Shown: in pieces, positions 37,801-47,169 of the stretch
Position numbering within the stretch: the first letter of the stretch is position 1
How the letters are laid out: each line of letters starts with the position of its first letter
Assembly (NCBI GenBank): GCA_905221605.1
Contig: CAJNDS010002225.1
Coordinates: 465,001-529,000 of the forward strand
Source: Symbiodinium natans
Lineage: Eukaryota; Sar; Dinophyceae; Suessiales; Symbiodiniaceae
Length of the DNA stretch: 64,000 nt
Direction of reading: 5' to 3'
Translations under genes and position numbers: made by a program
The notes under the pieces: generated by a model
What the model was told of the DNA's origin: nothing
Seen by the model: only the letters and a program-made list of their open reading frames with translations
Database searches by the model: none

Positions 37801-39630
37801 CCGCAGCGCTTCATGAACATGGTCTATGACACGCTGGAGAGGCTGAGGCCATGGAATGACAAGAATGCCCCACTTGAGTCTTGTTGAGTGTGTTGTCGAG
37901 TGCATGTTGAGGTCGCTTTTGAGTGTTTTTTCCTGAGTGCTGCTGCAGTCTCAGGCCCAGGCTTGTCTTTCCAGAGCTACAGGCAGATGCAAACGAGGCA
38001 AAGCGGCCGTCTCTTGCGATTTCTCTGTAGGCACTGTGCTCAAAGGTCGATTCGTGAAGTGCTTCTGTTTTAGTGTTTCCGTTGGCGTTGGCGAGGCCGT
38101 GATACGCCAGCTCGACAAGGAGAAGGACGACATTGACGTCGGAGGTGAGAGTAGCTGAGAGCACTCGCTGAGAGCACTCGGAGAGCCATTCTGTTGAGAG
38201 CGGTGTTGGACGGCCCGGTAATCGGCAAGATTCGGCAAGGTGGCAATGCAGACGAGCAGGATGATGACGAGGAGAGCATGTAGAACAGCACCACATTTTC
38301 TGCGAGACCAGTGAGAAAAACGGCCATTGAATTTGAATGGGCCAATTGAGGACACAAATTGCTCGTAGTAGAGCCAGGATGCCAGATGAAGAGTGTGTCC
38401 CAGAGCCAATCGAAGGATGAAGATGAGAGCTCAGATGAGGACGACAGCGGTTCCGTTGCAGCCTCAGATACTCACTGACTCACTGACCAGTTCGATCACG
38501 GATGGAGAGCCCGAAGCGCTGAGGACGATGGCGAGGAGTCATCTGAAGAGGCCCATGACGATCAGCAAGTGTTAGCACATCAAGCCTGCCTCAATGCCAG
38601 AGTTGCCAGCGCATCGCCGGGGCTGAAAGCTTGCAATTTCTGGGAAGGAGTCGGGCGAGGAAGAAGACAGTGAGTCTGATGATGACGAAGCCGAGCTGCA
38701 GCCTCATTTTCATGTCTGTAGGCAGAACTCAGGTCCCGCAGTGACGCAGATATGTCATATATATATATATATATTCACAGACACATATGCACGCAGTGAC
38801 ATCTTGTGCTAGGTACGACAGAGGAGATGATGAGCAGAAGTTCACTGCCCGGATGTGAACACTCATTTGTGTGCTGACAGGGGGCATGCGTGGCGTGAGG
38901 TGCGTGGTGTTGGGACTCAGGCATGCTGCAGAGGATGACTTTGACAAGGAGGCAAAGTGTAAACGACAACAATTTGGGCAAAAAGCAGCTGAGATAAAAA
39001 GCAGCTGGGATGAGCTTAGCAAAGTGAGGTGCAGGCAATTCTCATCGAGTCACTGGAGAAGGAGAAGAATGCACCTCGCGCACTGTGCTGCACTTGGAGA
39101 GCTTACAAAATGCCGTGTTCCGATAATTTGCTTTGCCTAGAGGTCCGAGTTGCCACCTCCCACCGTCATTGCAAAGAAAACCGAGCAGCTTGGGGAACAC
39201 TCCTTGGACTCCTCGTCTGGGTTTTCCAGCGACATGTTGTCAAGAAATGTCAAGAAATGTCAAGAATGGTCAAGATGTCACGTCCTCCTGTCATAAGATG
39301 TTCCCCAGAACTGAGGAAATGCCGCTTGGACAGTTCAGCTTGTTGCAAAAGTCGGCCGCCTAGTCAGTGTGGAGAGAGTCAGGTTGCGTGGCCTGCCTGC
39401 GCTTTTACGACTGAAGCGCAGGAAAACGGGCGGCAAAATCTTGTCCAAGCAGCTCAGCATTCCAGATGATTCCAAACTGCTCAGAGTCCGCGGCTCATCT
39501 ATGGCCGTGCCGCACTGTGCCACAAGGCTGGTTGTTGTTGTGGGGTTTGCATCTGGCTTGCCGACAAAGACAGGCCCGCCAAGAAACCGTTGAAGAAGCT
39601 TCACGCGAACGTGAAGACCTGAAGAGGCAG
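26999..39630 (+). CDS. UPF2: UPF2 (regulator of nonsense transcripts 2), many exons
   Basis: UPF2 is the scaffold that links UPF1 to UPF3 and the exon-junction complex in nonsense-mediated mRNA decay. It has a Lys-rich N-terminus, three MIF4G domains, an acidic linker and a C-terminal UPF1-binding tail, and this order is found here. Diagnostic stretches include [13 protein letters not shown] then [70 protein letters not shown] and [12 protein letters not shown]. Exons are 20-150 nt; introns run from about 50 nt to 1.7 kb. In the best-resolved part (31.58-34.28 kb) most exons join in phase with no stops, so the gene looks functional. Start codon and last exon are not fixed, and a few expected segments were not found, such as the piece between RKLPW and the third MIF4G. 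Confidence 0.9.
28291..28620. repeat. CTCACAT / CACTCA / CACTC simple-repeat tract
   Basis: Blocks of ACTCACATC, then ACACTC, then CACTC repeats, about 330 bp in all, inside a UPF2 intron. The + frames give Thr-His or Leu-Thr dipeptide runs, which I treat as artefacts. Confidence 0.95.
28675..30380 (+). CDS. UPF2: UPF2 exons over MIF4G domain 1 (probable)
   Basis: 28,675-28,823 reads [16 protein letters not shown] before a GTTAAA donor, fitting the D-S-S-x-K-K-N-T-x-F-x-K-K-L entry of MIF4G-1. 29,634-29,734 reads [18 protein letters not shown] and ends at a consensus GTGAGT donor. 29,952-30,044 reads [20 protein letters not shown], then VEIF, matching the C-S-L-L-H-Q-R-Y-x-x-F helix. The exon ending at 30,380 reads [20 protein letters not shown] before GTAAGT. 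Phases between these exons are not all resolved, and one or two exons are probably missing. Confidence 0.65.
30381..30743 (+). other. UPF2 intron with TTC microsatellite
   Basis: No exon is assigned here. A (TTC)10 run lies at 30,662-30,691. The intron starts with the consensus donor GTAAGT at 30,381. Confidence 0.5.
30744..31459 (+). CDS. UPF2: UPF2 exons: end of MIF4G-1 and linker
   Basis: 30,744-30,830 reads [20 protein letters not shown] and ends before GTAGTA. 31,054-31,092 is a 39-nt exon, [13 protein letters not shown], ending at the GC donor GCAAGT. From 31,157 comes [20 protein letters not shown], then ALKLF. From 31,278 comes [12 protein letters not shown]. 31,372-31,459 reads [18 protein letters not shown], then [10 protein letters not shown]. 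The order corresponds to the long helix and Asp/Glu-Pro linker before the FYE-DLK motif of UPF2. Confidence 0.75.
31584..31846 (+). CDS. UPF2: UPF2 exons with the FYE...DLK...PAVL motif
   Basis: Three exons: 31,584-31,622 ([13 protein letters not shown]), 31,673-31,717 ([15 protein letters not shown]) and 31,780 to about 31,846 ([20 protein letters not shown]). Joined, they match the UPF2 signature W-E-D-E-D-x-R-x-F-Y-E-x-L-x-D-L-K-x-x-x-P-A-x-L residue for residue in spacing. The first intron then has a GC donor (GCCAAG) and the second a GA donor (GAGTGG). This is the clearest GA-AG intron in the gene. Confidence 0.9.
31935..32135 (+). CDS. UPF2: UPF2 exons: Lys/Glu-rich linker into MIF4G-2
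   Basis: From 31,935 the frame reads [20 protein letters not shown]. The exon at 32,085-32,135 reads [17 protein letters not shown] and is followed by GCCGGC, a GC donor. The latter corresponds to the D-x-L-L-x-R-L-P-x-C helix that opens the second MIF4G domain. The end of the first exon is not fixed. Confidence 0.75.
32715..32734 (+). CDS. UPF2: UPF2 20-nt microexon
   Basis: Between an ACAAG acceptor and a GTGCGC donor lie only 20 nt, coding VDDIVV plus two bases of the next Glu codon. Joining it to the exons at 32,085-32,135 and 32,797-32,842 gives [19 protein letters not shown], which fits the length and pattern of the UPF2 family (L-I-D-x-x-x-x-E-F-x-x-x-N-x-K-T-N-R). Confidence 0.75.
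32797..33766 (+). CDS. UPF2: UPF2 exons over MIF4G domain 2
   Basis: Eight exons join in phase: 32,797-32,842 ([15 protein letters not shown]), 33,093-33,160 ([20 protein letters not shown]), 33,235-33,299 ([20 protein letters not shown]), 33,353-33,384 ([10 protein letters not shown]), 33,476-33,510 ([11 protein letters not shown]), 33,601-33,643 ([14 protein letters not shown]) and 33,711-33,766 ([18 protein letters not shown]), continuing at 33,820. The joined text follows the UPF2 MIF4G-2 core helix by helix, including the G/C-E-L-C-K-F-K-I motif. The donor at 33,511 is GC; the other donors are GT. Introns are 53-250 nt. Confidence 0.92.
33820..34591 (+). CDS. UPF2: UPF2 exons: MIF4G-2 end and MIF4G-3 start
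   Basis: 33,820 begins [12 protein letters not shown]. The exon ending at 33,948 reads [16 protein letters not shown] before a GC donor. 34,145-34,186 reads [13 protein letters not shown] and, across a GC-AG intron, continues as [12 protein letters not shown] (34,248-34,281). 34,332-34,395 reads [20 protein letters not shown]. The exon ending at 34,591 reads [18 protein letters not shown] before GTATGA. These match the family segments C-G-R-F-L-Y, N-A-Y-Y-x-x-K-P-P-E, R-P-P-L-x-x-Y-V and L-R-K-L-P-W. The join near 33,888 is unclear: the best-phased reading would need an intron of only 15 nt. Confidence 0.88.
35197..35717 (+). CDS. UPF2: UPF2 exons over MIF4G domain 3
   Basis: 35,197-35,235 reads [12 protein letters not shown]. 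35,369-35,452 reads [20 protein letters not shown], then DSLLENIQ. 35,516-35,542 reads VTLERNDFR. From 35,637 comes [20 protein letters not shown], then VFDCLY. Joined, they match I-A-S-L-x-A-G-L, V-V-D-x-V-L-E-x-I and F-L-G-E-L-Y-N-Y of UPF2 with almost no gaps if the donors at 35,236 and 35,453 are GC and the one at 35,543 is GA. Confidence 0.9.
35718..37463 (+). other. Large UPF2 intron, no exon recognised
   Basis: 1.75 kb between the GELYNY exon and the [10 protein letters not shown] exon. The family usually has some 20-30 more residues here, so a small exon may be hidden. Short (GTGACA)n and CT-rich stretches are present, with nothing else to call. Confidence 0.4.
37464..37863 (+). CDS. 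UPF2: UPF2 exons: [12 protein letters not shown] to the end of MIF4G-3
   Basis: 37,464-37,565 reads [16 protein letters not shown], then [18 protein letters not shown], with a GC donor. 37,655-37,705 reads [17 protein letters not shown], again with a GC donor. 37,792 to about 37,863 reads [20 protein letters not shown]. With these donors the joined segment has the same length as the plant and animal UPF2 segment from L-L-E-T-C-G-x-Y-F-D-R-G to [14 protein letters not shown] is a hallmark of the family. Confidence 0.93.
38111..38699 (+). CDS. UPF2: UPF2 acidic linker exons
   Basis: Asp/Glu/Ser-rich exons: 38,111-38,144 ([11 protein letters not shown]), 38,240-38,279 ([12 protein letters not shown], joined in phase through a GGT codon), 38,386 onward ([19 protein letters not shown]), 38,491-38,568 ([17 protein letters not shown]) and 38,648 onward ([19 protein letters not shown]). 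UPF2 has a long acidic stretch between MIF4G-3 and the UPF1-binding tail. Splice sites at 38,145 (GTGAGA) and 38,280 (GTAGAA) are GT. Confidence 0.8.
38921..39630 (+). CDS. UPF2: UPF2 C-terminal UPF1-binding exons
   Basis: From 38,921: [10 protein letters not shown], the E-D-x-D/D-F-D start of the UPF1-binding helix. 39,035-39,078: [15 protein letters not shown]. 39,141-39,220: [20 protein letters not shown]. 39,383-39,485: [20 protein letters not shown], then LSIPDDSKL, matching the L-x-K-R-G-N-K-Q-Q-x-x-x-x-x-I-P strand. 39,574-39,630: [18 protein letters not shown], matching the last Glu/Arg-rich helix. The stop codon was not located; the frame after 39,630 is unclear. Confidence 0.8.
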
Positions 39631-40079
39631 GGAGGAGCTGGGTATTTACAAGAATGCGTCAATTGCGCTAGTCTGGGATGTGGGCGCGCTTCCGTGCCGG
39701 ATATGTTCTGGACACTGGTTGCCTTGATTCTACCAGGTTGCTGGTTGCATGCGCAGTTCCAGTGCTTTTCGTTAGGCCCAAGCTTTGCAACAGGGAATGG
39801 GGAACTACACTAGTTGGAATCAAGATGAATCATGAAATCATAAAAGGGAAAGATCGACCGACAAGTGCATGTGGTCGAATGAGATCTTAGTACAACTACC
39901 GATAGGAAAGCACTCAGCAATGAAGAGCTGTGGACAACTTCGATTGGTATTCGCGCTTTTGAAATGTGTAGAGCATTTTGGTGGGGATTCTCTGCAATGC
40001 TTGAGCATGTCTGCAAAAGAAGACCATCAAACATTTCTGCCGCATGCTTTATAAAGACAAAGATGCTGAACATTCCAGT

Positions 40080-40200
40080 CCTCACCCCCCTCACCCTCCC
40101 TCCCCCTTGCCTTCCCTCCCCTTTCCCCCCTCCCCTTTCCCCCCTCCCCTTTCCCCCCTCCCCTTTCCCCCCTCCCCTCTCCCCCCCCTCAACACCCCTC
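40080..40200. repeat. C-rich CCCCTCCCCTTTC tract
   Basis: Tandem copies of CCCCTTTCCCCCCTC, strongly pyrimidine on the + strand. Confidence 0.9.
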
Positions 40201-40276
40201 ACCTTCTGGCCCAGCACCCCCCCGCACCCGCCCTCACTCGCCCTCGCCCGATTCCTGCGGGCTGATGTGCAGTTTC

Positions 40277-40419
40277 CTGGTTTCTGATGCGCAATTTCTG
40301 CATCGCGCTGGTTTCTGGATTCGCGGCTTCTGATTCCAGTTGCTGATTCGCAGTTTCTGCGCATCCGAAACCTGCGCGAATCTGAAACTACGAATCAGAA
40401 ACTGCGCACCAGAAACCCG
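40277..40419. repeat. Imperfect inverted repeat with 29-bp arms
   Basis: The left arm 40,277-40,305 (CTGGTTTCTGATGCGCAATT onward) and the reverse complement of 40,391-40,419 agree at about 25 of 29 positions. The 85-bp spacer contains further copies of GATTCGCAGTTTCTGCGC in both orientations, so the whole could fold as a branched hairpin. Confidence 0.65.
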
Positions 40420-40740
40420 CGAAGAAGTCTCCATGCCTCAGAATTGATGTGGCGGCGAAGCTGGGTCGGGGGCAGAGGTCGGGAGGATTTAGGGCTTGAA
40501 CGTTTATGCAAAAGGGGTCTGGGGTTTTTGCAAAACGAGTTCTTGCACTTTTTCAGCTTCAAGGCGATGGCTTTCCCGCTTTCCGAATCATCCGTTTAAT
40601 GGTTCAGCCGTTTTGCCGGTTCAGAATCCGCCTGGTGCCGTTTCCGATTTATCCGTTTCGGTTTCCGATTCAGCCGTCGTGGTTTCCATCCGCCGTTCTG
40701 GTTTCCGATTCAGGCTGCTTTCCGATATTACCGTTCTGGA

Positions 40741-41065
40741 TTACCCCTCCCCACCCCTCTCCACCCCTCTCCACCCCTCTCCACCCGTCTCCACCCCTCT
40801 CCACCCTCTCCACCCGTCTCCACCCCACTCTCCACCACCCCCTCCCCTCACCCCCCTCCCCCCTCTTCCACCCCTCTCCACCCTCTCCACCCCTCTCCAA
40901 CCCCCACCACTCTCCACCCTCTCCACCTCTCTCTCCCCCTCTACCCCTCTCCCACCCCTATCCACCCCTCCATCCCCCGCCCTCCACCCCTCCTTCTCCA
41001 CCCTCTCCACCACCCCTCTCCACCCCTCTCCACCCCTCTCCACCCCTCTCCACCCCTCTCCACTC
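40741..41065. repeat. CTCTCCACCC minisatellite
   Basis: About 30 copies of the decamer CTCTCCACCC and shortened forms. Long open frames on both strands here are repeat artefacts. Confidence 0.95.
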
Positions 41066-41160
41066 CACCCCTCCACCCCTCCACACCCACCCAACTCCCC
41101 AAACCAAAACACATCGTCGTCCCACCCACCCACCCACCCCCACTCCCCCAACCAAAACAC

Positions 41161-41344
<184 letters not shown>

Positions 41345-41349
41345 TCGCA

Positions 41350-44300
41350 AAAAGAACAGTCGACGTGAAAAACGAACCCGTGCCCGGCGAGAACTTCAAG
41401 CTTCGATTGATGTCTTCCTTGAGAGGTTTGTGATGCAGTACGAGGAGACCGGAGCAGGCACAGCCTTGGTAGCGACTTCCTGCGCTGGCGGAGCATACCC
41501 GCGCAGTTTGCAGGCGATGCCACAGGTTCGGTGATACCAATTACAGCGCTGAGCCTAATGTTGCTTCGTCTCCACCGTTGTGTGAGCACGCATCTGCTCC
41601 CCTGGCTTTTCAGAGCTGTTGCACGAAGTGTGCTGCCATGGGGGCATGCGATCATACTGTCATGTTCGACGTCCGTATCAGAAATCTGGTAGTTTTGGCA
41701 AGGGGCTCCTTCAGGAAAACACTTGCAACAGCGAGGAGTAGGGACTGCGTAGTGAGCAGTGTTGAAGCAGAACACTCGTCGCTGACATGGCGAGCCATGG
41801 GCCATTGCTCTTCGCACGGCTGCCAAACCGAGCTGTGCGACCGCAGAGCGACATGTAATGTTCGTGTCTTGCATTCAACTTGGCGGAATCCCTGCACAGA
41901 AAGCAAAACGGGACAAGTGGCTTCGGCAGAGATGCTGAGGAAGAAAGTCAGCATTGGACGCAGAGAGTTTGGAGCAGACGGCAGAGCAGAAGAAAGAGGA
42001 GGTTCGAGTCGGAGTCACACGATGTCGTGCTCCAAGTCAATTTATCGGAAGACTGATTTTGCGACTTGCGCAGGATATTGATGGCCTCGGTGATGAGCTA
42101 CCCAAGGAGCTTGCGGGCGCAGTGTTGGCAGCTACATCGTCCACGGTTCGGTCTTCGTTGTCGTCAATTCGCAACAGCAGGATCCTTAGAAGATCTTTCA
42201 AAGCTGGCTGTCGATTGCGGGTCCTGAAGTTGGAGTCGAGCCGTCGCTGAAACCTTCAGCTCAAGCCCGCGATAACGAGAAACCGTTTCGAAGACCACCT
42301 CCGCTGAAAACACGCTGTCGATACTAGCCCACACACCAGCATCACGACACGCCGCCGCACAAAGACCAGCGATGTAGTTGGCGAGGTTCAGACTCTTTTG
42401 AAAACCTTGCCTTACGCTTATGCCCTATCCATTGAGCCAGCTAGGGTCACACACGCCAGCGTCACGGGACCCTGGAAACTCAGAGACCCCTCCAACCCAC
42501 CGCCCCCAATGCCAGGCCAGAGGCCAAGACTCAGGCAGAGAGCTCTCTGACATTCGTCCGCCACCGTCGCTGCTACCGCTGCCACCGCCGCCCCCACCAC
42601 ATCTATCTGACGCTGAAGTTCCGCTCTTGTGCAAGCAAATGATGTTCCCTGCTGACTAGCTCCAAAAGACTAGCGCGAGGAAGGGGTTCCTTCCAGTTCT
42701 CCTTAGGCAGGGAGAGAGAGGAGAGGGAGACGACTGCGCAGAAGGTGTCGCGCAGTTGCACGACATGGAGGCGAAGATCAGAAAAGAAGGCCTGGCCGAG
42801 GCACCCAGCCAGGCGGGTTCATTCCTCGTCCACACATGCTGCTGCACTTCATTAAGCAAGCTCTCTGGGTACTGCTGAGAGGAAGAGTTCTTTATCCCAC
42901 CGGGAGAGCCATGGGAGATTTGCCAGTCCAAGACAAGTGGAGGCCCGATGCGGCGCAAAGACTCTAAGCTCTGCTGTGCATGCCATTGGTCGGGATTCGT
43001 CGGGATTGGTCCGCCTCCGCGGAGGTTCAACTCCGAAAACGTCTGCATCCTTGGAACCCGAACCTGGTGGTCCGAAGATCCGCCTGGCAGGTCGCTGCTG
43101 GTGTGCTTCCATGTGATTCCTCTCCTGCAACTTTTGAGTGTTTGTGATTGATGGCTAGTGCCATGTGCGTAGGAAGATTCCCGGTGTTCCCAGATGAACT
43201 CCTACCACCAGAGCTTCTTGCATGAACAGTATTTAGGGATTGGTGGAATTTGGCAGCCAGGTCCTTTTGGCCCCACATGTCCTCTTCCCCACGTTTATCG
43301 GCTTGCTGAGGGTTTGCAGGGCCCGAGCCATGAAATGCCAGCTGAGGATTGTTCCTGCACCGCCAATGGAAGAAGACCTTCCGCAGGATGCTGAGACCCC
43401 AGGGGCAACAGGCGAGGTGCTGCCAGGCGACTCGGCCCAGGGTCATTGCCTTGCCTTAGACGTTCTAACCACTTTTTCAGCGGGTAAGAACAAAGGTAAG
43501 CTAAAGCGTGCCCGAAGCAACCATGAGGCCCAAGCCCTTATACTGATACCAACTTGTATCCCAGAGGTAGTACTTGACGAGAGTGACCCTAATTAGTGGC
43601 CAGCGGTAACAGCACATTGTAATCATTGTAAGCACCAAAAACTCAACGTGTCTGAGTGCAAAGCTTGACCTCGAGGTTTGTGACTTCTCAAGCCCAGTTT
43701 CGATAGCTGGGAAAGTTCTAGATGCCATGCTCGGTATGCGGCGATCAAACTAAGGCCACGCGGACCGCCCTTCCAACACGGGGAGCTGACAAATAGAAAA
43801 GATTTCGTCTCACAGCAACGGGCTCTGAGCCGCAAGGGGCATCGATGGCTAAATTCGCCTCGAAGTTCAGCCGACTTGCTGGCTTTCGAAAGATTGAGTG
43901 CGAGCACATGGGTCTGCACTGTGCACTAGTAACAGCTGCCTCAGGATGGAGGCACTCGTCAAACACAGAGTGTAGTTGCAAGCGCTTCGTTCTGAGCCCT
44001 GGTTAGACTGGTTAGAGGGCGCGAGACCAATTCGTAGTGGGTGGGCCAGAGGCATCGACGAATGGCCGTACCGATCTTCACAGTGCTTCCTGATGTTTCT
44101 GCCTGGTCCTGGCATGAGGTGCGCACCAGAGCAGGGAAGGGCGGCCGCAAAGGAGGTTCCCGGTCGAGGTCTTAGTTCTACTTGCGCGACTTTACGACCA
44201 CTGGGCACGAACCTGCAGAGTGCGCAGAACGCAGTGCTCGCAGAGACATGCAAGGCGTGACGGGGAGTACCTCAAGGAGTTCGGGGATTGGAAAGCCGCT

Positions 44301-46696
44301 GCACGCAGCATCATGGCTGTCTTTCGCTGCGGCCGCCTCTTTCTTCGAAGGAAGAGCTGACGCCCGAAGAGTCCCGACCAGAGCCATCAGGCATCATGAT
44401 GGGAGGCAGGTCGCAAGATGCATTCGACTTTGGGGTATCAATGAAGGTGGTTTCTCAATGTTTCTCATGGCAATGCTGGCGTGCGTCGTGCATGCCACTG
44501 GCTTGCGAGGAGGAATCGTTGTCCGATATGCCAGCAAAGGCAAGGGGAAGGCCAATCGGCTTCGGTGTAGCACTGGCGTAGCGTTAGGCTTCTTGCTGGC
44601 ATGCTCTGGCATGTGAGTTCTCTTTCAGGCAAGCGGTCCGCACCTCAGGTGCTGCGGGCTCTTGTAGCATAAGCCGAGACTTTTTCCAAGAAGCAGCTCA
44701 CAACGACAAAGTCAGTCTTGTTAGTTTTGCAAGGGAATGGCAGTCCAAGCTACGGCAACCCGTGCATGTGGTATCTCACAGGGGCAAGTGATGTCATAGT
44801 CTCATGGGGTTCTTCTGCTACAGCATGAAAGGGAATGAGGCCGAGGGCTTTTGTGAAACGATGGCGAACCGGCCAAGCATCCATATACTTGCTGACCCCC
44901 TCTCCGAAAAACACAATGAGCCAAGATGTTTGGGATCAATTTTGGTGCCCATCCATACCATCTAGCTGCGGGAACGCTGGATGAAAAAAATCCTTTCCGC
45001 GTCAAGAGATCCTGGGCAAGGTCTCGGAACTCCTCAATCATGAGTGCCTGTGTGCCTGAGTGCTCGAGTGCCCGAGCTTTGCTGGAGAGTCTGGCTGAAC
45101 CGGTCAGAAGAGCCCTGAAAATTGAAACAGCAGATCGTAGTGTCGTAGTAGCCGTAACTCTGAGCTTGTGTCCGGAGACCCTCAGCGGCTGCCACAGTCT
45201 CTCGTATTTTTTTGACTTAATATACTGACTTCTTGAGCAGGCAGAGTGCCGCCGCTGACTCTTTTCTGTGTGCAGGTGTGTGCAGGTGTGTGCATGTATG
45301 TGTGTGTGTGTGTGCGTGCGCGTGTAAAAGTCATTTGAAGCTTTTTGACGCCGCAAAGAGTTGGCAGCCTCAAGCCGTTTTGTTTTGCGACCCCACTTGA
45401 TATAAGCGTTTTGCACCTTGGGCTTGGTGAGCTTTTCTTTGCTGCCAAGGCTTAGGGGCATGATTTTGCGCAATTGCTAGGCAGCTTCGCGGAATCGTGG
45501 CATCGTGCGAATATCCTTTTAGGGCACGCCCCGTTTTTTTGGGAGAAATTGGTTTGGAATGGCTTTGCCAGGCTTATCATCAGGCAAGGGGAAGCAGCTC
45601 CGATCTCAACAAATGAACTTGCTATCGAGCCCGGCACCCCGAGAAAATTCAGGAAACCCAAAGCCATCCAGGAGAACATTTTGCAACCCCATGTTGGTCC
45701 AAGTTCAGATAGAATCTGCAATTATGGAAAAAGCACCTTTCATTCTGATCACAGCTGAGGCAAGGGTAAGAGTAAGGGCTCAGCGCCAGCGAGGCTACCC
45801 GCGCAGGGAGCTTATTTTATTTCAATGAACATGTGCTGGCTTCAGTTTGAAGTTGCTTGCTCTCGTCGTTCTCTTCTGACACGGTATGAGGCGTGGCACG
45901 CCGAGCGATGCGCCAAAGCAAGAGCTGTTCTTGTCTCAGCTGCATGGCATCTCTTGGTCACTACTCCCCCCCAATAATGTGGAAGCGAGGTGAAAGACTT
46001 CGTCCGCGCAATGTTCCAGAACTGGGGCTTGTGGCTTGGATTGCGGAGCGCAAACTTGTAGATCGCTGTGATGTACGTGCATGTGCATGCAATATCATTT
46101 GGATTTGCCCCAGCTCGCCTTGACAGCTAAATCGCCACATTGACAAAGAGCAGTGGCATGTGTAGTTGACCGGCCAAGCGCTGAAGTTTACATTCACCTG
46201 AGAAAAGAATGTACAGTATCACAGATTTAAAAAGGGTTGCATCACGTGCTTCTTTCCTGCAGTCCTTTGGCTGGAAGCGACGACAATGTAGTGACTTTCA
46301 GGGCTTGCTGAATCATCCGCGCTGCCTCGGCCTTGAGCTCCAGTCCTTCGTGCTGTTCATGTTTCATCATGTTTCTCATTCTGTGCGTGGCCTGAAGACA
46401 AACACCGAAAGAGGCTTGAGCCGCTAGAGCCTTTGGGCCTTTCGCTTCATGTCCAACGAGGAAGGCGCGGTTGGATTGTACTCTTGTGCACTCGAAGAGC
46501 ACGGCTTCGCGTAACGACCTGCAGGCACAGGCAATGACTCCACGGTTCCTTTGGCGGCAGTCAAGAAAACATGTCGAAACATGTCGAAACCGTTGGTTGG
46601 GGTAATTGAAAAGCTGAAAAGCTGCGAGAGCAAAATCATCAACATGAGTCGGGCTGAGGTGCCCCTGGCCGTCAATGAGGATGAGCTTGAGGAAGG
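41350..46696 (+). CDS. Unidentified multi-exon gene with acidic exons (tentative)
   Basis: A set of + strand coding-like pieces with AG acceptors and GT donors. Near 41,360: KRTRARRELQASIDVFLERF. Near 41,960: DAESLEQTAEQKKEEVRVGV. 42,074-42,145: DIDGLGDELPKELAGAVLAA. 43,342-43,416: LRIVPAPPMEEDLPQDAETP. 44,351-44,446: EELTPEESRPEPSGIMMGGR. 44,510-44,564: EESLSDMPAKARGRPIGFG. Near 45,620: ELAIEPGTPRKFRKPKAI. 46,659-46,696: VPLAVNEDELEE. The two exons at 44.4-44.6 kb are in phase. I recognise no family, and more than one gene may be involved. Confidence 0.35.
43342..43416 (+). CDS. Unidentified acidic exon
   Basis: A 75-nt, phase-0 exon between ATGCCAG and GTGCTG: LRIVPAPPMEEDLPQDAETP, then GATGE. 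Clean splice limits and protein-like composition; family unknown. Confidence 0.45.
44351..44564 (+). CDS. Two in-phase exons of an unidentified gene
   Basis: 44,351-44,446 (96 nt) reads EELTPEESRPEPSGIMMGGR, then SQDAFDFGVSMK, before a GTGGTT donor. 44,510-44,564 reads EESLSDMPAKARGRPIGFG before GTGTAG. Both begin after AG and share phase 0, across a 63-nt intron. No family is recognised. Confidence 0.45.
45276..45326. repeat. (GT)n microsatellite
   Basis: GTGTGCAGGTGTGTGCATGT passes into a (TG)n run ending in GCGTGCGCGTG. Confidence 0.85.
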
Positions 46697-47169
46697 TAGT
46701 AACTTCTTGGCAGCTGCCTTGTTTGGAAGAAGTGGGTGTCCAATAGAGTCCAGTGCGTGCAAATGTGTCCATGTTTGTGCATCTCAGAGCACAGCTGAGG
46801 TGAAAGACCGTTCGTGCTTCGGCTGCATCTCTGCATGTCCGAGCCTCCAGCTGATCATCTCATATTGATCATCTCCATCTCTGCATCGGTAGTGCCCCGT
46901 GTCGTTGCTGCAAAGCCCCCACCCTCAAGAGCAGAGCCCGCAACCCCTTCGCCCCCCGTCCCGAGGAACACCTTCCTTTCCTCCATATGCACTGATTCGA
47001 AAACCTATATTTCCGTTTTTTTCTGAGATGGAAAGCATTGAACCTCCACTCCCAGAGGTCAGACTTAAGAGGTTTTCCTTTTCAGAGACAGAGGAAACGG
47101 AGGTTTCCGAATCAAGTCCACAAGTCGGCTTTTTCGACCTGCCTCTTTGCATCTCCGAGCCTCGGCTTT

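Noticed and set aside
45330-45473. Minus frame with KVQNAYIKWGRKTKRLEAAN
   Set aside because: Lys/Arg-rich and superficially like a DNA-binding helix, but it has no recognisable domain or partner exon, and it runs into a GT microsatellite.
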